From positions 66,851-130,850 of the forward strand of contig NZ_WWSY01000005.1 of the NCBI RefSeq assembly GCF_009876115.1: a stretch of DNA of 64,000 bases, in the 5' to 3' direction. This document shows, piece after piece, positions 8,188-16,174 of the stretch. The notes beneath the pieces were generated by a model. That model saw nothing but the letters and a program-made list of their open reading frames with translations. It was not told the DNA's origin and did no database searches. The DNA comes from Collinsella aerofaciens (GTDB lineage Bacteria; Actinomycetota; Coriobacteriia; Coriobacteriales; Coriobacteriaceae). Each line of letters starts with the position of its first letter. The first letter of the stretch is position 1. The position numbers were made by a program, and so were the translations under genes.

Positions 8188-9945
8188 ATGTTCGCCTCAT
8201 TCCAAAAGAAGTATTTCCTATCCGATAAAGGCGTCGCCGGCGTAAAACGCGGCATTTTCTGGACCACGCTCACTAATCTCATTACCATGGCCGGCATGGG
8301 CTTTTTATTCCTGGTCATGGGCGGTTTTGTCGAACATCTCGCCAGCGGGGCTGACCTGCCGGATGCCCTGCCGATTGTGGGCGGCCTCCTGGTCTTTTTC
8401 GTGTTGCTCTTTGCCTCTAACTGGCAGCAGTATTACTACACCTACTGCATCTTTTACGAGGAGTGCGGCAAGCAGCGTATGGAGATCGCCGAGCGCTTGC
8501 GCAAGCTGCCGCTGTCGTTTTTTGGCCGTCGTGATCTGGCCGATTTAACCGAGACCATCATGGGCGACGTCCAGGTCATGGAGCACGCCTACAGCCACGT
8601 GCTGGGAGAGCTTTGGGGTGCCATCATCGCAAGTGCCATCGTGTTCGTGGCGTCACTGTTCTTTTGCTGGCAGCTGGCGATTGCGGCGTTTTGGAGCGTG
8701 CCCGTGGCCTTTGCCGTGCTGTATCTGACACGCGGGCCCATGACCCCGGTGTTCGACCATGTGCGCGCCGAGAAGGTCAAGGTCACCGAGGCGATCCAGG
8801 AGACGCTCGACTGCGTGCGCGAGATCCGCGCCACCAACCAGGAGGCCCATTATCTTGAGGGGCTCAACGCCGTGATCGATGCCGAGGAGCGCGAAACCAC
8901 CAAGGGCGAGCTCGCCAATGGGCTTTTGGTCAACTCCGCCTTTGCCATCCTGCGCCTGGGGATTGCCACCACGTTGGTCACGGGCGCTGCGATGGTCGCC
9001 TCCGGCCAGGCCGACTTTTTGATGATGTTTGCCTTCCTGCTTATGGTGAGCCGCATCTATGCGCCCTTTGATCAGGCGCTGATGCTGATGTCCGAGCTGT
9101 TTGCCGCCGAGTCGTCGGCCAAGCGCATGCGTTCCATCATGGAAGAGCCCGTGGCGCGGGGCAGCGAGCAGTTTGAGCCCGTAGGCCACGATGTGGTGTT
9201 CGATCACGTGGCATTTGGCTATGGTGCGGGCGAGGACGGCCGCGCCGGCGAGAAAGTTCTTACCGATGTGAGCTTTACCGCCAAGGAAGGCGAGGTCACG
9301 GCACTGGTCGGTCCTTCGGGCTCCGGTAAGTCCACGGTGAGCCGCCTGGCCGCGCGCTTTTGGGACGCCACCGAAGGCACGGTCACCGTGGGCGGCGTGG
9401 ATGTTGCGAGCGTGGATCCCGAGGTGTTGCTGCGCGACTACGCCATTGTGTTCCAAGACGTGCTGCTCTTTGACGACACGGTGATGGGAAACATCCGTCT
9501 TGGTCGTCGCGATGCCACCGATGAGGAAGTGCTTGCTGCCGCGCGTGCCGCCAACTGCGACGAGTTTGTGAGCCGCATGCCGCAGGGTTATGACACCATG
9601 ATCGGCGAGAACGGCTCCAAGCTGTCCGGCGGTGAGCGCCAGCGCATCTCTATCGCCCGTGCGCTGCTCAAAGACGCGCCTATCGTGCTGTTGGACGAGG
9701 CGACGGCGAGCTTGGATGTGGAGAACGAGACCGTGGTTCAGCAGGCGCTCTCCCGTCTGCTCGCAGGTAAGACGGTTATCGTTATTGCCCACCGTATGCG
9801 TACGGTGGAAAATGCCGACAAAATCGTTGTACTCAAGGATGGTGTGGTTGCCGAGCAGGGCACTCCGGCGCAGCTCAAGGCGGCAGGTGGAGAATTCGCC
9901 CGCATGGTGGCGCTGCAAAAGGAAGCAGCTACCTGGCAGTTGTAA
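8188..9945 (+). CDS. ABC transporter, fused permease/ATPase, second half of heterodimer
   Basis: 585 residues, same architecture as its upstream partner: N-terminal six-helix domain, then an ATPase with Walker A GPSGSGKST, signature LSGGERQRISIARA, Walker B IVLLDEATASLD and H-loop IAHRMRT. Both halves have complete nucleotide-binding motifs; in this one the D-loop is canonical (SLD), whereas the partner reads AFADPE there. The ATG abuts the upstream stop. A short GGGACAG-type palindrome follows the stop. Confidence 0.93.
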   Translation: MFASFQKKYFLSDKGVAGVKRGIFWTTLTNLITMAGMGFLFLVMGGFVEHLASGADLPDALPIVGGLLVFFVLLFASNWQQYYYTYCIFYEECGKQRMEIAERLRKLPLSFFGRRDLADLTETIMGDVQVMEHAYSHVLGELWGAIIASAIVFVASLFFCWQLAIAAFWSVPVAFAVLYLTRGPMTPVFDHVRAEKVKVTEAIQETLDCVREIRATNQEAHYLEGLNAVIDAEERETTKGELANGLLVNSAFAILRLGIATTLVTGAAMVASGQADFLMMFAFLLMVSRIYAPFDQALMLMSELFAAESSAKRMRSIMEEPVARGSEQFEPVGHDVVFDHVAFGYGAGEDGRAGEKVLTDVSFTAKEGEVTALVGPSGSGKSTVSRLAARFWDATEGTVTVGGVDVASVDPEVLLRDYAIVFQDVLLFDDTVMGNIRLGRRDATDEEVLAAARAANCDEFVSRMPQGYDTMIGENGSKLSGGERQRISIARALLKDAPIVLLDEATASLDVENETVVQQALSRLLAGKTVIVIAHRMRTVENADKIVVLKDGVVAEQGTPAQLKAAGGEFARMVALQKEAATWQL

Positions 9946-9953
9946 GAAGGGGC

Positions 9954-9970
9954 AAAGGGACAGTCCCTTT
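9954..9970. repeat. GGGACAG palindrome after the ABC operon
   Basis: AAAGGGA-CAG-TCCCTTT, 8 bases after the stop. It shares the GGGACAG core with the hairpins at 1106, 34225 and 41559. Possible weak terminator or REP element. Confidence 0.6.
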
Positions 9971-10015
9971 GTCACATTGACAATCGGTTACTCCGCATCG
10001 TTAATTTTCAAAAGA

Positions 10016-10090
10016 TTAGCCATGGCTGACCTAGATAGTTAGATAAAATTGAGATATTTCAAAGCGTGCTCGAGCAAACTTGTTTACTCG
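10016..10090. promoter_or_regulatory. Two candidate operators before the metal ATPase operon
   Basis: Two dyads precede the next gene pair: TTAGCCATGGCTGA (10016-10029, one mismatch between arms) and CGAGCAAACTTGTTTACTCG (10071-10090, arms CGAGNAAAC / GTTTNCTCG). An AT-rich TAGATAAAATT tract between them is a plausible -10 region. A metal-responsive DtxR/MntR or ArsR-type repressor would fit the adjacent metal pump; this is inference. Confidence 0.4.
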
Positions 10091-10139
10091 GGTGCTGAGG
10101 CACCATGCCGCGTCCAATGCGGCAAAAGGGAGAGACATC

Positions 10140-10385
10140 ATGAAGAAGTCCACGTTCAACACCCTGCTTGTTGGTGGCGGTTTTCTGCTTGGTACGGCTG
10201 GCATCAAGCTGCTCACCAGCGCTCCGGTAAAGAACGCCTGCGTGCAGGGTATCGCGTGCGGCATGCGCATCAAGAACGGCTACCAGGACATGGTCGAGCA
10301 GGCCAAGGCTAATGTCGACGACATGGTTGCCGAGGCGGCCTACATCACCCAGAGCGAGGCCGCTGCTGACGAGGCAGCCGAGTAA
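10140..10385 (+). CDS. Small uncharacterised protein next to metal ATPase
   Basis: 81 residues from ATG 10140, with AAAGGGAGAG upstream. The N-terminus MKKSTFNTLLVGGGFLLGTAGIKLL looks like a single membrane or signal-anchor helix. It is followed by two conserved-looking cysteines (KNACVQGIACGMR), an amphipathic helix and an acidic, Ala-rich C-terminus. It lies 18 bases before the P-type ATPase gene, so the two are probably co-transcribed and the small protein may assist the pump (regulatory subunit or metal carrier, inferred). Small proteins of this kind are found beside heavy-metal ATPases in gut bacteria; I do not assign a function. Confidence 0.75.
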   Translation: MKKSTFNTLLVGGGFLLGTAGIKLLTSAPVKNACVQGIACGMRIKNGYQDMVEQAKANVDDMVAEAAYITQSEAAADEAAE

Positions 10386-10403
10386 CGCTCCCAGGCACAA
10401 ACT

Positions 10404-12479
10404 ATGAGATTCTCGATTATCAGCGAGATCCCCGGCAGGACCCGTCTTCAATTGGCGGGTCCTGTGCCAGAGAGCGATCTCGATGCACTTCTTAAGCTCA
10501 GCGGCGATATCGACGGCGTGCACAAGGTGCGCGTCTACGGCCGTATTGGCCAGATGGCGCTCGAATACGACGAGTCGCGCCGCGATGCCGTGCTGGCCGC
10601 CGTCGGTGCGCTCGACGCTCAGGCCATTGCCGACGCAAAGACAGGCTACGTGATGCAGCTTGAGCCACGCAAGCACAAGCTCGTCATGGATCTTGCCACA
10701 CTTATCGGTGCCCATTACGCACGTCGCTGGTTTTTGCCCACGCCCCTGCGTGCGGTGTTTGTCGTGGCCGGTTACATGACCTTTTTGCGCGCCGCCCTGC
10801 GTGAGCTCGCGCAGCCGCGCTTGACCGTTCCCGTGCTCGACGCTTCGGCCATCGGTATCTCGTTTGTCAAACGTGATGTCGACACCGCGGGCCAGACGAT
10901 GTTCCTGCTCAATGTGGGAGAGCTGCTCGAGGACTACACGCGCGCCATGAGCGAAAACGAGCTCATCAACTCGCTGCTCGATGTGCCCGACAAGGCGCAA
11001 AAGGTCGTCGGCGACACCGAGGTAAGCGTTGCCGCCACCGAGCTCGAGCCCGGCGACTTGGTCGCCGTGCGCACCGGCATGTCCATCTGCATCGACGGTG
11101 TTGTCGAGCAGGGGAGCGCTATGGTCAACCAGGCGACCCTGACCGGCGAGCCGCTGGCCGTCGAGCGCAGCGTGGGCGACGACGTGTTCGCCGGTACCGT
11201 CGTGGAAGACGGCGGCATCTTGGTGCGCGTGCGCGCCAATACGGCGCAAACCAAACTGCGCTCAATCGTCTCGCTCGTGCAGACGGCCGACTCGCTCAAG
11301 TCCGAGGGCCAGTCGCATATGGAGGACCTTGCCAACAAGATCGTCCCGTGGAACTTCCTGCTCGCGGGCCTGGTTGCGCTTACTACCCGCAGCCTCATCA
11401 AGACCTCGGCGGCACTGATGGTCGACTACTCGTGCGCACTCAAGCTCACGGGTTCCGTTGCCGTCATGACCGCTATGAGCGATGCTGCCAAGATGGGCGT
11501 CATGGTCAAGGGCGCGAAGTACTTTGAGTCGTTTGCCAAGGCCGACACCATTGTGTTTGACAAGACCGGCACGCTTACCGAGGCGCAGCCGCGTCTTGCC
11601 TGCGTGCTCACCACCGATGGCTGGAGCGAGGACGAGGTCCTGCGCCTTTCCGCTTGCTTGGAGGAGCATTTTCCGCATCCGGTGGCGCGTGCCGTGGTCA
11701 ATGCGGCACGCGAGCGCGGGCTCGAGCACCGCGAGCGCCATGCTGCCGTCGAGTACATCGTGGCGCACGGCATCGCTTCGTCCATCGAGGGGCGTCGCGT
11801 GATTATCGGCTCGGCACACTTTGTGTTTGAGGACGAGAGCGCGCAGCTCGATTCCGACATTAAGGAGCGCATTGAGTCCCAGATGCAGGGCCTGTCGCCG
11901 CTGTACCTGGCGGTCGACGGCAAGGTCGTCGGCGTGCTCGGCATCGAGGATCCGCTCAAGGCCGGGGTCCGTGAGGCCATCGCCGACCTGCACGCGTTGG
12001 GCGTTAAGCATGTCGTTATGCTCACGGGCGACTCGGAGCGCACGGCCGAGCGCATTGCTCGCGAGGCAGGGGTCGACGAGTTTAAGGCCGAGCTGCTGCC
12101 CGAGGACAAGTACGCGTATGTGGAGCGCATTAAGGGCGAGGGGCGCCACGTTGCCATGGTGGGCGACGGTGTCAACGATTCGCCGGCGCTCGGTTTGGCC
12201 GACGTGGGCTTGGCGATGGGTGGCGGAAGCGACATCGCCAAGGAGGTCGCCGATATCATCCTGACCGATACGGATCTGGCCGCAATCGTGCGCCTGCGCC
12301 GCATGAGTCAGGGCCTCATTGATCGTCTGACGAGCTCCTACTCTAAGGTGATGCTCACCAACTCGGCGCTGTTGGCATTGGGTATTACCGGCGCGATTAC
12401 CCCGCAGACGTCGTCGTTACTGCACAACGGCTCGACGATTGCCTACAGCCTGAGCAACGCAAAGGCGTACCTGCATTAG
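10404..12479 (+). CDS. Heavy-metal-translocating P1B-type ATPase
   Basis: 691 residues. It pumps a transition metal across the membrane at the cost of ATP. Visible features: N-terminal HMA-like fold without a CxxC metal site (IPGRTRLQL start), actuator TLTGEP, phosphorylation site DKTGT with Asp386, HP motif EEHFPHP, and hinge MVGDGVNDSPAL. The intramembrane metal motif reads YSCAL (Cys344), where copper pumps have CPC, so only one cysteine is kept and substrate is uncertain; Mn, Zn or Fe export as in CtpC-like pumps is as plausible as copper. The ATG follows a weak AGG site, consistent with coupling to the small upstream gene. Confidence 0.92.
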   Translation: MRFSIISEIPGRTRLQLAGPVPESDLDALLKLSGDIDGVHKVRVYGRIGQMALEYDESRRDAVLAAVGALDAQAIADAKTGYVMQLEPRKHKLVMDLATLIGAHYARRWFLPTPLRAVFVVAGYMTFLRAALRELAQPRLTVPVLDASAIGISFVKRDVDTAGQTMFLLNVGELLEDYTRAMSENELINSLLDVPDKAQKVVGDTEVSVAATELEPGDLVAVRTGMSICIDGVVEQGSAMVNQATLTGEPLAVERSVGDDVFAGTVVEDGGILVRVRANTAQTKLRSIVSLVQTADSLKSEGQSHMEDLANKIVPWNFLLAGLVALTTRSLIKTSAALMVDYSCALKLTGSVAVMTAMSDAAKMGVMVKGAKYFESFAKADTIVFDKTGTLTEAQPRLACVLTTDGWSEDEVLRLSACLEEHFPHPVARAVVNAARERGLEHRERHAAVEYIVAHGIASSIEGRRVIIGSAHFVFEDESAQLDSDIKERIESQMQGLSPLYLAVDGKVVGVLGIEDPLKAGVREAIADLHALGVKHVVMLTGDSERTAERIAREAGVDEFKAELLPEDKYAYVERIKGEGRHVAMVGDGVNDSPALGLADVGLAMGGGSDIAKEVADIILTDTDLAAIVRLRRMSQGLIDRLTSSYSKVMLTNSALLALGITGAITPQTSSLLHNGSTIAYSLSNAKAYLH

Positions 12480-12503
12480 CAGACGTGTTCGCCCACGTTA
12501 TCT

Positions 12504-12549
12504 GGCCTGCGCCCAGACGGCATTTGTGTCGTCTGGGCGCAGGCCTTTT
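12504..12549 (+). terminator. Rho-independent terminator after the metal ATPase
   Basis: Perfect stem of GGCCTGCGCCCAGACG with its complement (12504-12545) followed by TTTT. A strong intrinsic terminator 25 bases after the stop. Confidence 0.9.
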
Positions 12550-12553
12550 GCGT

Positions 12554-12602
12554 TTGACCATGTGCTAGCTTCTCTATATAGTGTTGCTAACAGGGCTAGC
12601 AA
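12554..12602 (+). promoter_or_regulatory. Autoregulated promoter of toxin-antitoxin operon
   Basis: TTGACC (12554-12559), a 17-base spacer and TATAGT (12577-12582) form a good sigma-70 promoter. GCTAGC occurs in the spacer (12564-12569) and again at 12596-12601, and TTGCTA-N7-TAGCAA (12584-12602) is an inverted repeat over the start region. This is the pattern expected for operators bound by the ribbon-helix-helix antitoxin. Confidence 0.65.
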
Positions 12603-12622
12603 TTGAAGGGAGCGGGATCGAC

Positions 12623-12976
12623 GTGGGTGCTGTTAGCGGCATGGCGCAGGTGAACGTTCGCGTGGATCGCCAGGTCAAGAACCGTGCCGAGGAGGCGCTG
12701 CGGCTTTCGGGCGGGTCACTGCCCGAGCTCATCAAAAAGGTGGTGGCAAAGGTTGCGCAGGGCGGCGGGAAGTGCGAGGAAGTGCTTGCGGCCGTCGACG
12801 ACCGGCGGCAATCCGTCGCGCCCGATACTCCGTTCGCCGCATCATGGGCAGCGGCAGACCGGCTTTATGCAGATTTGGGCATCGCTACGTCGCCCGTATC
12901 CGACGATCGCGATTGGGACACAATCTATTCCGAAGCCATGGACGAGCGCTATCGCCAAAAGGGGATGATCCTGTGA
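12623..12976 (+). CDS. RelB/DinJ-type antitoxin
   Basis: 117 residues from GTG 12623 (GAAGGGAG ten bases upstream); ATG 12641 is an alternative start. The N-terminus MAQVNVRVDRQVKNRAEEAL is a ribbon-helix-helix DNA-binding pattern of RelB/DinJ antitoxins. The C-terminal half, ending in an acidic, Trp-containing tail (DDRDWDTIYSEAMDERYRQ), would wrap the toxin. It overlaps the PIN gene by four bases (GTGA), the typical translational coupling of type II pairs. Confidence 0.8.
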   Translation: MGAVSGMAQVNVRVDRQVKNRAEEALRLSGGSLPELIKKVVAKVAQGGGKCEEVLAAVDDRRQSVAPDTPFAASWAAADRLYADLGIATSPVSDDRDWDTIYSEAMDERYRQKGMIL

Positions 12977-13488
12977 GCGGGGCTCCCCTCAAAATAATGG
13001 TGGACGCCAACGTATGGGTTGATTCGTTTTGCGTCGACCATGCCGAGTCGCTTGCCGCGCGTGCGTTTATTGGGCAGGCGGCGGAGGCAGGGGCATTGAT
13101 GTTCTTTCCGGTGCATATCGCCAAGGACGTGCTGTATGTTGTACAGCACGAACTGAAGCGCAGCGTTCTTGCCAGCGGGGGAGCGCTCGGCGAGGCTTCT
13201 GCCCGCGCGATTGGCGATGCGGCGCTGGCGTTTGTTCGGAACATGACCGAAAACGCCACGGCCGTGGGTGCAGATGCGTCGGACCTTTGGCTGGCCGACA
13301 AATACTTAGCGCTCCATCGCGATTACGAAGACAACTTGGTGCTCGCCGCGTGCAAGCGCGCGCAGGTCGATTACTTGGTGACTAACGATCGCAAGCTGCT
13401 CGAACATGCCGATCTTGCAGCAAAGACCCCGCGCCAAATGATGCCGATTCTGGCTTTGGCCGAACGCGGCCGCGCGGCTATCGGTTGA
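12973..13488 (+). CDS. PIN-domain ribonuclease toxin
   Basis: 171 residues from GTG 12973 overlapping the antitoxin stop. PIN-domain acidic residues are visible: MVDANVWVD at the N-terminus, a central DLWLADKY, YEDNLVLAAC and TNDRKLLE near the C-terminus. These coordinate metal for RNA cleavage, usually of tRNA or rRNA, in VapC-like toxins. The preceding antitoxin is of the RelB type rather than VapB, a mixed pairing known from other type II systems. A strong bidirectional hairpin follows. Confidence 0.82.
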   Translation: MSGAPLKIMVDANVWVDSFCVDHAESLAARAFIGQAAEAGALMFFPVHIAKDVLYVVQHELKRSVLASGGALGEASARAIGDAALAFVRNMTENATAVGADASDLWLADKYLALHRDYEDNLVLAACKRAQVDYLVTNDRKLLEHADLAAKTPRQMMPILALAERGRAAIG

Positions 13489-13500
13489 CGCAAACTGTTT

Positions 13501-13536
13501 GCGGGCCTCTTGGACGACGATGCGCCAAGGGGCCCG
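13501..13536. terminator. Bidirectional terminator hairpin
   Basis: GCGGGCCTCTTGG pairs with CCAAGGGGCCCGC across an 11-base loop between the convergent PIN toxin and the minus-strand gene at 13547. It serves both genes. Confidence 0.7.
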
Positions 13537-13546
13537 CGTCTGCTAT

Positions 13547-13981
13547 TTACAAAAGCTCGGCCTTAATGGCGGGACTTTCTGCGAGCTGCTCGGCTGCCTT
13601 TTCGTCGGAGCTATCGAGTGCTGCCAGGCTTCGGTAGACCCACTCGTTGACCTGGGTGTTCTTGACGCCTGCGGTCTGCATAAGGGCGCCTACCTCGCGG
13701 ATTGCTGCGAACAGATCGGCCTTGGGACCCGCGAGCTCGACCTCGATACCGTGGTAGGCGGCCACGCCGCGGTTCTCACTCACGTGGTCGATAAAGCCCT
13801 CGACGGTCTCAAGCTGCTGAGTGAGAGCTGCATCATCGTCAACGTCCAGCGCGACGAGTGCGTTCGATACCGTGAGGGCGGGATGTCCGCAGGGGACAAA
13901 GCCCTCGATGACATCCATAGCTTCGGTAATGGTTGAGCCCAGGCCTGCGAGGGCATTGACGAGTTGCTGCTTGGTATCCAT
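13547..13981 (-). CDS. Conserved-looking cytosolic protein of unknown function
   Basis: 144 residues, mostly helical and acidic, with no signal peptide or membrane segment. It begins MDTKQQLVNALAGLG and ends AEQLAESPAIKAELL, possibly two similar helical halves. GAAAGGA precedes the ATG at 13981, supporting expression. It stands alone between the toxin-antitoxin pair and the tmRNA. I recognise no family. Confidence 0.7.
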   Translation of the reverse strand: MDTKQQLVNALAGLGSTITEAMDVIEGFVPCGHPALTVSNALVALDVDDDAALTQQLETVEGFIDHVSENRGVAAYHGIEVELAGPKADLFAAIREVGALMQTAGVKNTQVNEWVYRSLAALDSSDEKAAEQLAESPAIKAELL

Positions 13982-14220
13982 AACGGTCCTTTCGACGGGT
14001 CAATTTTGCTTGGCGAAAATATACGTGACGCGATCGGTAACAAAAGTGCGAAGTGCGGCGCACATTGGGGTCTTCACAGCTCGTGCATAGAACAGCTGTC
14101 CGCTTTCAGAACGTGGTAAGATAACACTCCACAAGCGGGGCTCGCCCCGTATGTTCCTTGAAAAGTCGACGGTTATCGGGTGTTTGCAGGCCCGATACCA
14201 TCCAGACTTTCCCGACATTC

Positions 14221-14584
14221 GGGGGCGACTGGTTTCGACACGATAGCTCTGAGAGAGGAAGCAAGCCGAGGTCTCCTCGCCTCGTTAAACAGGGGTACCG
14301 TCAAATTGAATTGACAACAACTCTTCTTTTGAGCCTATGGCTCTCGCTGCTTAATTTATAGCGGCGCGTCAACCCGGTGATTTCCCCGACACCGGCGCGA
14401 CGTCATGTTAGGGGAATGCTCCTGCGCACGTAATCGGTATGGCGCAGGCTAAGATCGAACCGGTTGGGATGCTGCGAGCGTGTCGCTGCGCGCAAAGCGT
14501 CCGAGACTAAACCAGCGACTGAGCTTGGAGATGCCAATCAGGGGGCTTTCGTGGACCGGAGTTCGATTCTCCGCGCCTCCACCA
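14221..14584 (+). ncRNA. ssrA: tmRNA (trans-translation RNA)
   Basis: 364 bases including CCA. The 5' end GGGGGCGACTGGTTTCGACA is the standard tmRNA start and pairs with the 3' end CGCCTCC-ACCA; the T-arm GGAGTTCGATTCTCC is intact. The tag reading frame ends GCTCTCGCTGCTTAA (ALAA, stop at 14352-14354). Reading back gives DNNSSFEPMALAA starting with GAC at 14313, so the proposed tag is A-DNNSSFEPMALAA. tmRNA rescues stalled ribosomes with SmpB, which is not in the window. A terminator follows. Confidence 0.97.
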
Positions 14585-14592
14585 ATAGTTAC

Positions 14593-14626
14593 AGGCAGGT
14601 AGATATTCGTATCTACCTGCCTTTTC
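14593..14626 (+). terminator. Terminator of tmRNA
   Basis: AGGCAGGTAGATA / TATCTACCTGCCT with TTCG tetraloop followed by TTTT: a textbook intrinsic terminator nine bases after the CCA end. Confidence 0.93.
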
Positions 14627-14640
14627 ATTTCTAGCCCGTA

Positions 14641-14676
14641 CCGCGGAGAATCGAACTCTATGCAGGGCGCGGGCGT
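14641..14676. repeat. Inverted tmRNA T-arm repeat, copy 1
   Basis: A 36-bp sequence repeated exactly at 14850-14885. Its bases 14642-14658 are the exact reverse complement of 17 bases of the tmRNA T-arm (14559-14575). It continues with AGGGCGCGG (14664-14672) and is followed by the hairpin AAACGCGAAGCGTTT (14682-14696). A similar arrangement accompanies tRNA-Glu near 34.0 kb. Confidence 0.8.
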
Positions 14677-14681
14677 TAAGC

Positions 14682-14774
14682 AAACGCGAAGCGTTTGTAG
14701 CCCGCGGGCGAGGGCGGCGGCAGCCGGCCGAAGCCGGTGCGTATTTGCGAAGCGAATACGCGGATTCTCCGCGC
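14682..14774. repeat. Small GAA-loop hairpins downstream of tmRNA
   Basis: Three small hairpins: AAACGC-GAA-GCGTTT (14682-14696), a stem around GCGAAGC at about 14739-14759, and CGCGGA-TTC-TCCGCG (14759-14773). The last contains 12 bases of the tmRNA T-arm in direct orientation (14763-14774). No gene is visible here. Confidence 0.55.
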
Positions 14775-14849
14775 AAAGCCTCAGCCCAAAACAGATGCGA
14801 TGTTATCGAATCTCAGCCGGTCATGCGCCGCATCAACGGAATCCCAAAC

Positions 14850-14885
14850 CCGCGGAGAATCGAACTCTATGCAGGGCGCGGGCGT
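14850..14885. repeat. Inverted tmRNA T-arm repeat, copy 2
   Basis: Second copy of the 36-bp sequence at 14641-14676, again holding the 17-base reverse complement of the tmRNA T-arm (14851-14867). The two copies are 209 bases apart in direct orientation, as if flanking a small inserted segment. Confidence 0.8.
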
Positions 14886-14907
14886 AAAGAAAAACGCCTC
14901 AGTGACT

Positions 14908-15053
14908 CAGACCGGGACACGCTTTCCCAATGGCAGCTCAAGCGGAAAGCGCATCCCGGAATCCGCGCTCAGAACGGGTCGCGCTTTCCCAATGACGGTC
15001 CAAGCGGAAAGCGCATCCCGGAATCCCGCCTCAAACTGGGACGCGCTTTTCGC
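14908..15053 (+). repeat. 62-bp tandem repeat, two full and one partial unit
   Basis: Units start at 14908, 14970 and 15032, exactly 62 bases apart. Each full unit contains a hairpin in which a GGGAC-CGCTTTCC arm pairs with GGAAAGCGCATCCC. The third unit stops after the first arm. The array ends about 85 bases before the patatin gene. No coding sense is apparent. Confidence 0.8.
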
Positions 15054-15138
15054 TTCACCTGCCGCCTCGAAAAACCTGCGCGCCCTCCATTCCAAAACTG
15101 GGTAGAAGAAAGCCAAAACGCAATCGCAGGAGGTCAAT

Positions 15139-16017
15139 ATGACTGCAGAAGATAAGGCAAAGAACGCCGGCAAGGTCGCGCTCGTTTTGGAGGGCGGCAG
15201 CTTCCGCGGGCAATTTACCGCAGGCGTACTCGACGTTCTCATGGAGGCCGGCGTCGAGATTCCGGCTGTCTACGGTGTATCGGCCGGCGCTCTCAACGGC
15301 GTGAACTACAAGTCGCATCAGATCGGCCGTGCCAACCGCATCAACCTGGCTTTCTGCAATGACAACCGCTTCATGGGCGCCGCATCGTTTGCGTCCACGG
15401 GCTCCATCGTGGGTTACGATTTTATCTTCAACGATGTCCAGGACCGCCTGGATCCCTTTGACAACGAAGCGTTCGACGCGAGCCCCACCAAGATGTACGC
15501 CGTCGCGACGGACATGCTCTTTGGAACCGCTGCATACCTGCCGGTCAAAAGCGCCGTGCTCGACCTCGATGCCGTGCGCGCCTCGACGTCGCTGCCGCTG
15601 GTGACGCCGCCGGTCGAGATCGATGGGCACAAATACGTCGACGGCGGCGTAGCCGATTCGGTCCCCATCGAGCACGTGCTGGAGGAGGCCGGCTTCGACC
15701 GTGCAGTCGTCATTGTCACGCAGGATCGCTCGTACGAGAAAAAGCCCTACGAGTTTATGCCCGCCGCACGCGCTCGCTATGCCGACTACCCCTACCTGCT
15801 TGAGGCTATCGAGACGCGCCACGACCGCTATAACATCCAGCGCATGCATCTGTGGAAGTATGAGCGCGAGGGCCGCGCGCTGGTCGTTGCTCCACAAAAG
15901 CCGGTCGAGGTCGGTCACGTTGAGCATGATCCGGCAAAGCTCCTCGACCTGTATATTCAGGGCCGCCAGGAGGCAAAGCGCCTACTGAGTGATATCGAGG
16001 CATTTGTCGAGCGCTAG
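15139..16017 (+). CDS. Patatin-like phospholipase / serine acyl hydrolase
   Basis: 292 residues. It hydrolyses acyl esters with a Ser-Asp dyad. The oxyanion loop LEGGSFRGQ (about residues 17-25), nucleophile elbow GVSAG (about 47-51) and dyad aspartate in VDGGVADS are all present. The family resembles the RssA/YjjU-like bacterial patatins of unknown substrate. There is no signal peptide, so it is probably cytosolic or membrane-associated. AGGAGG sits just before the ATG. It appears to be a single-gene unit. Confidence 0.92.
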   Translation: MTAEDKAKNAGKVALVLEGGSFRGQFTAGVLDVLMEAGVEIPAVYGVSAGALNGVNYKSHQIGRANRINLAFCNDNRFMGAASFASTGSIVGYDFIFNDVQDRLDPFDNEAFDASPTKMYAVATDMLFGTAAYLPVKSAVLDLDAVRASTSLPLVTPPVEIDGHKYVDGGVADSVPIEHVLEEAGFDRAVVIVTQDRSYEKKPYEFMPAARARYADYPYLLEAIETRHDRYNIQRMHLWKYEREGRALVVAPQKPVEVGHVEHDPAKLLDLYIQGRQEAKRLLSDIEAFVER

Positions 16018-16080
16018 TGTCGCGACGTCATGACCCATGGATGACATGTGCAGAAACTCTGGTCGGAGCCAAAATACCTG

Positions 16081-16108
16081 TTGACTCGGGCGGCGAGCGG
16101 GGTAATAT
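16081..16108 (+). promoter_or_regulatory. Sigma-70 promoter of rplM-rpsI
   Basis: TTGACT (16081-16086), 16-base spacer, TAATAT (16103-16108). Transcription would start about 60 bases before the rplM ribosome-binding site, leaving a short leader. Confidence 0.75.
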
Positions 16109-16174
16109 GGACGGGTTACTTGCAGAGCCCCGTGAATCTCTGTAACAACACGTACTGTACATGGAGGAGTCTAA

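Noticed and set aside
14585..15138. CRISPR array
   Set aside because: The 62-bp tandem units are contiguous without spacers and carry hairpins; no cas genes anywhere in the window.
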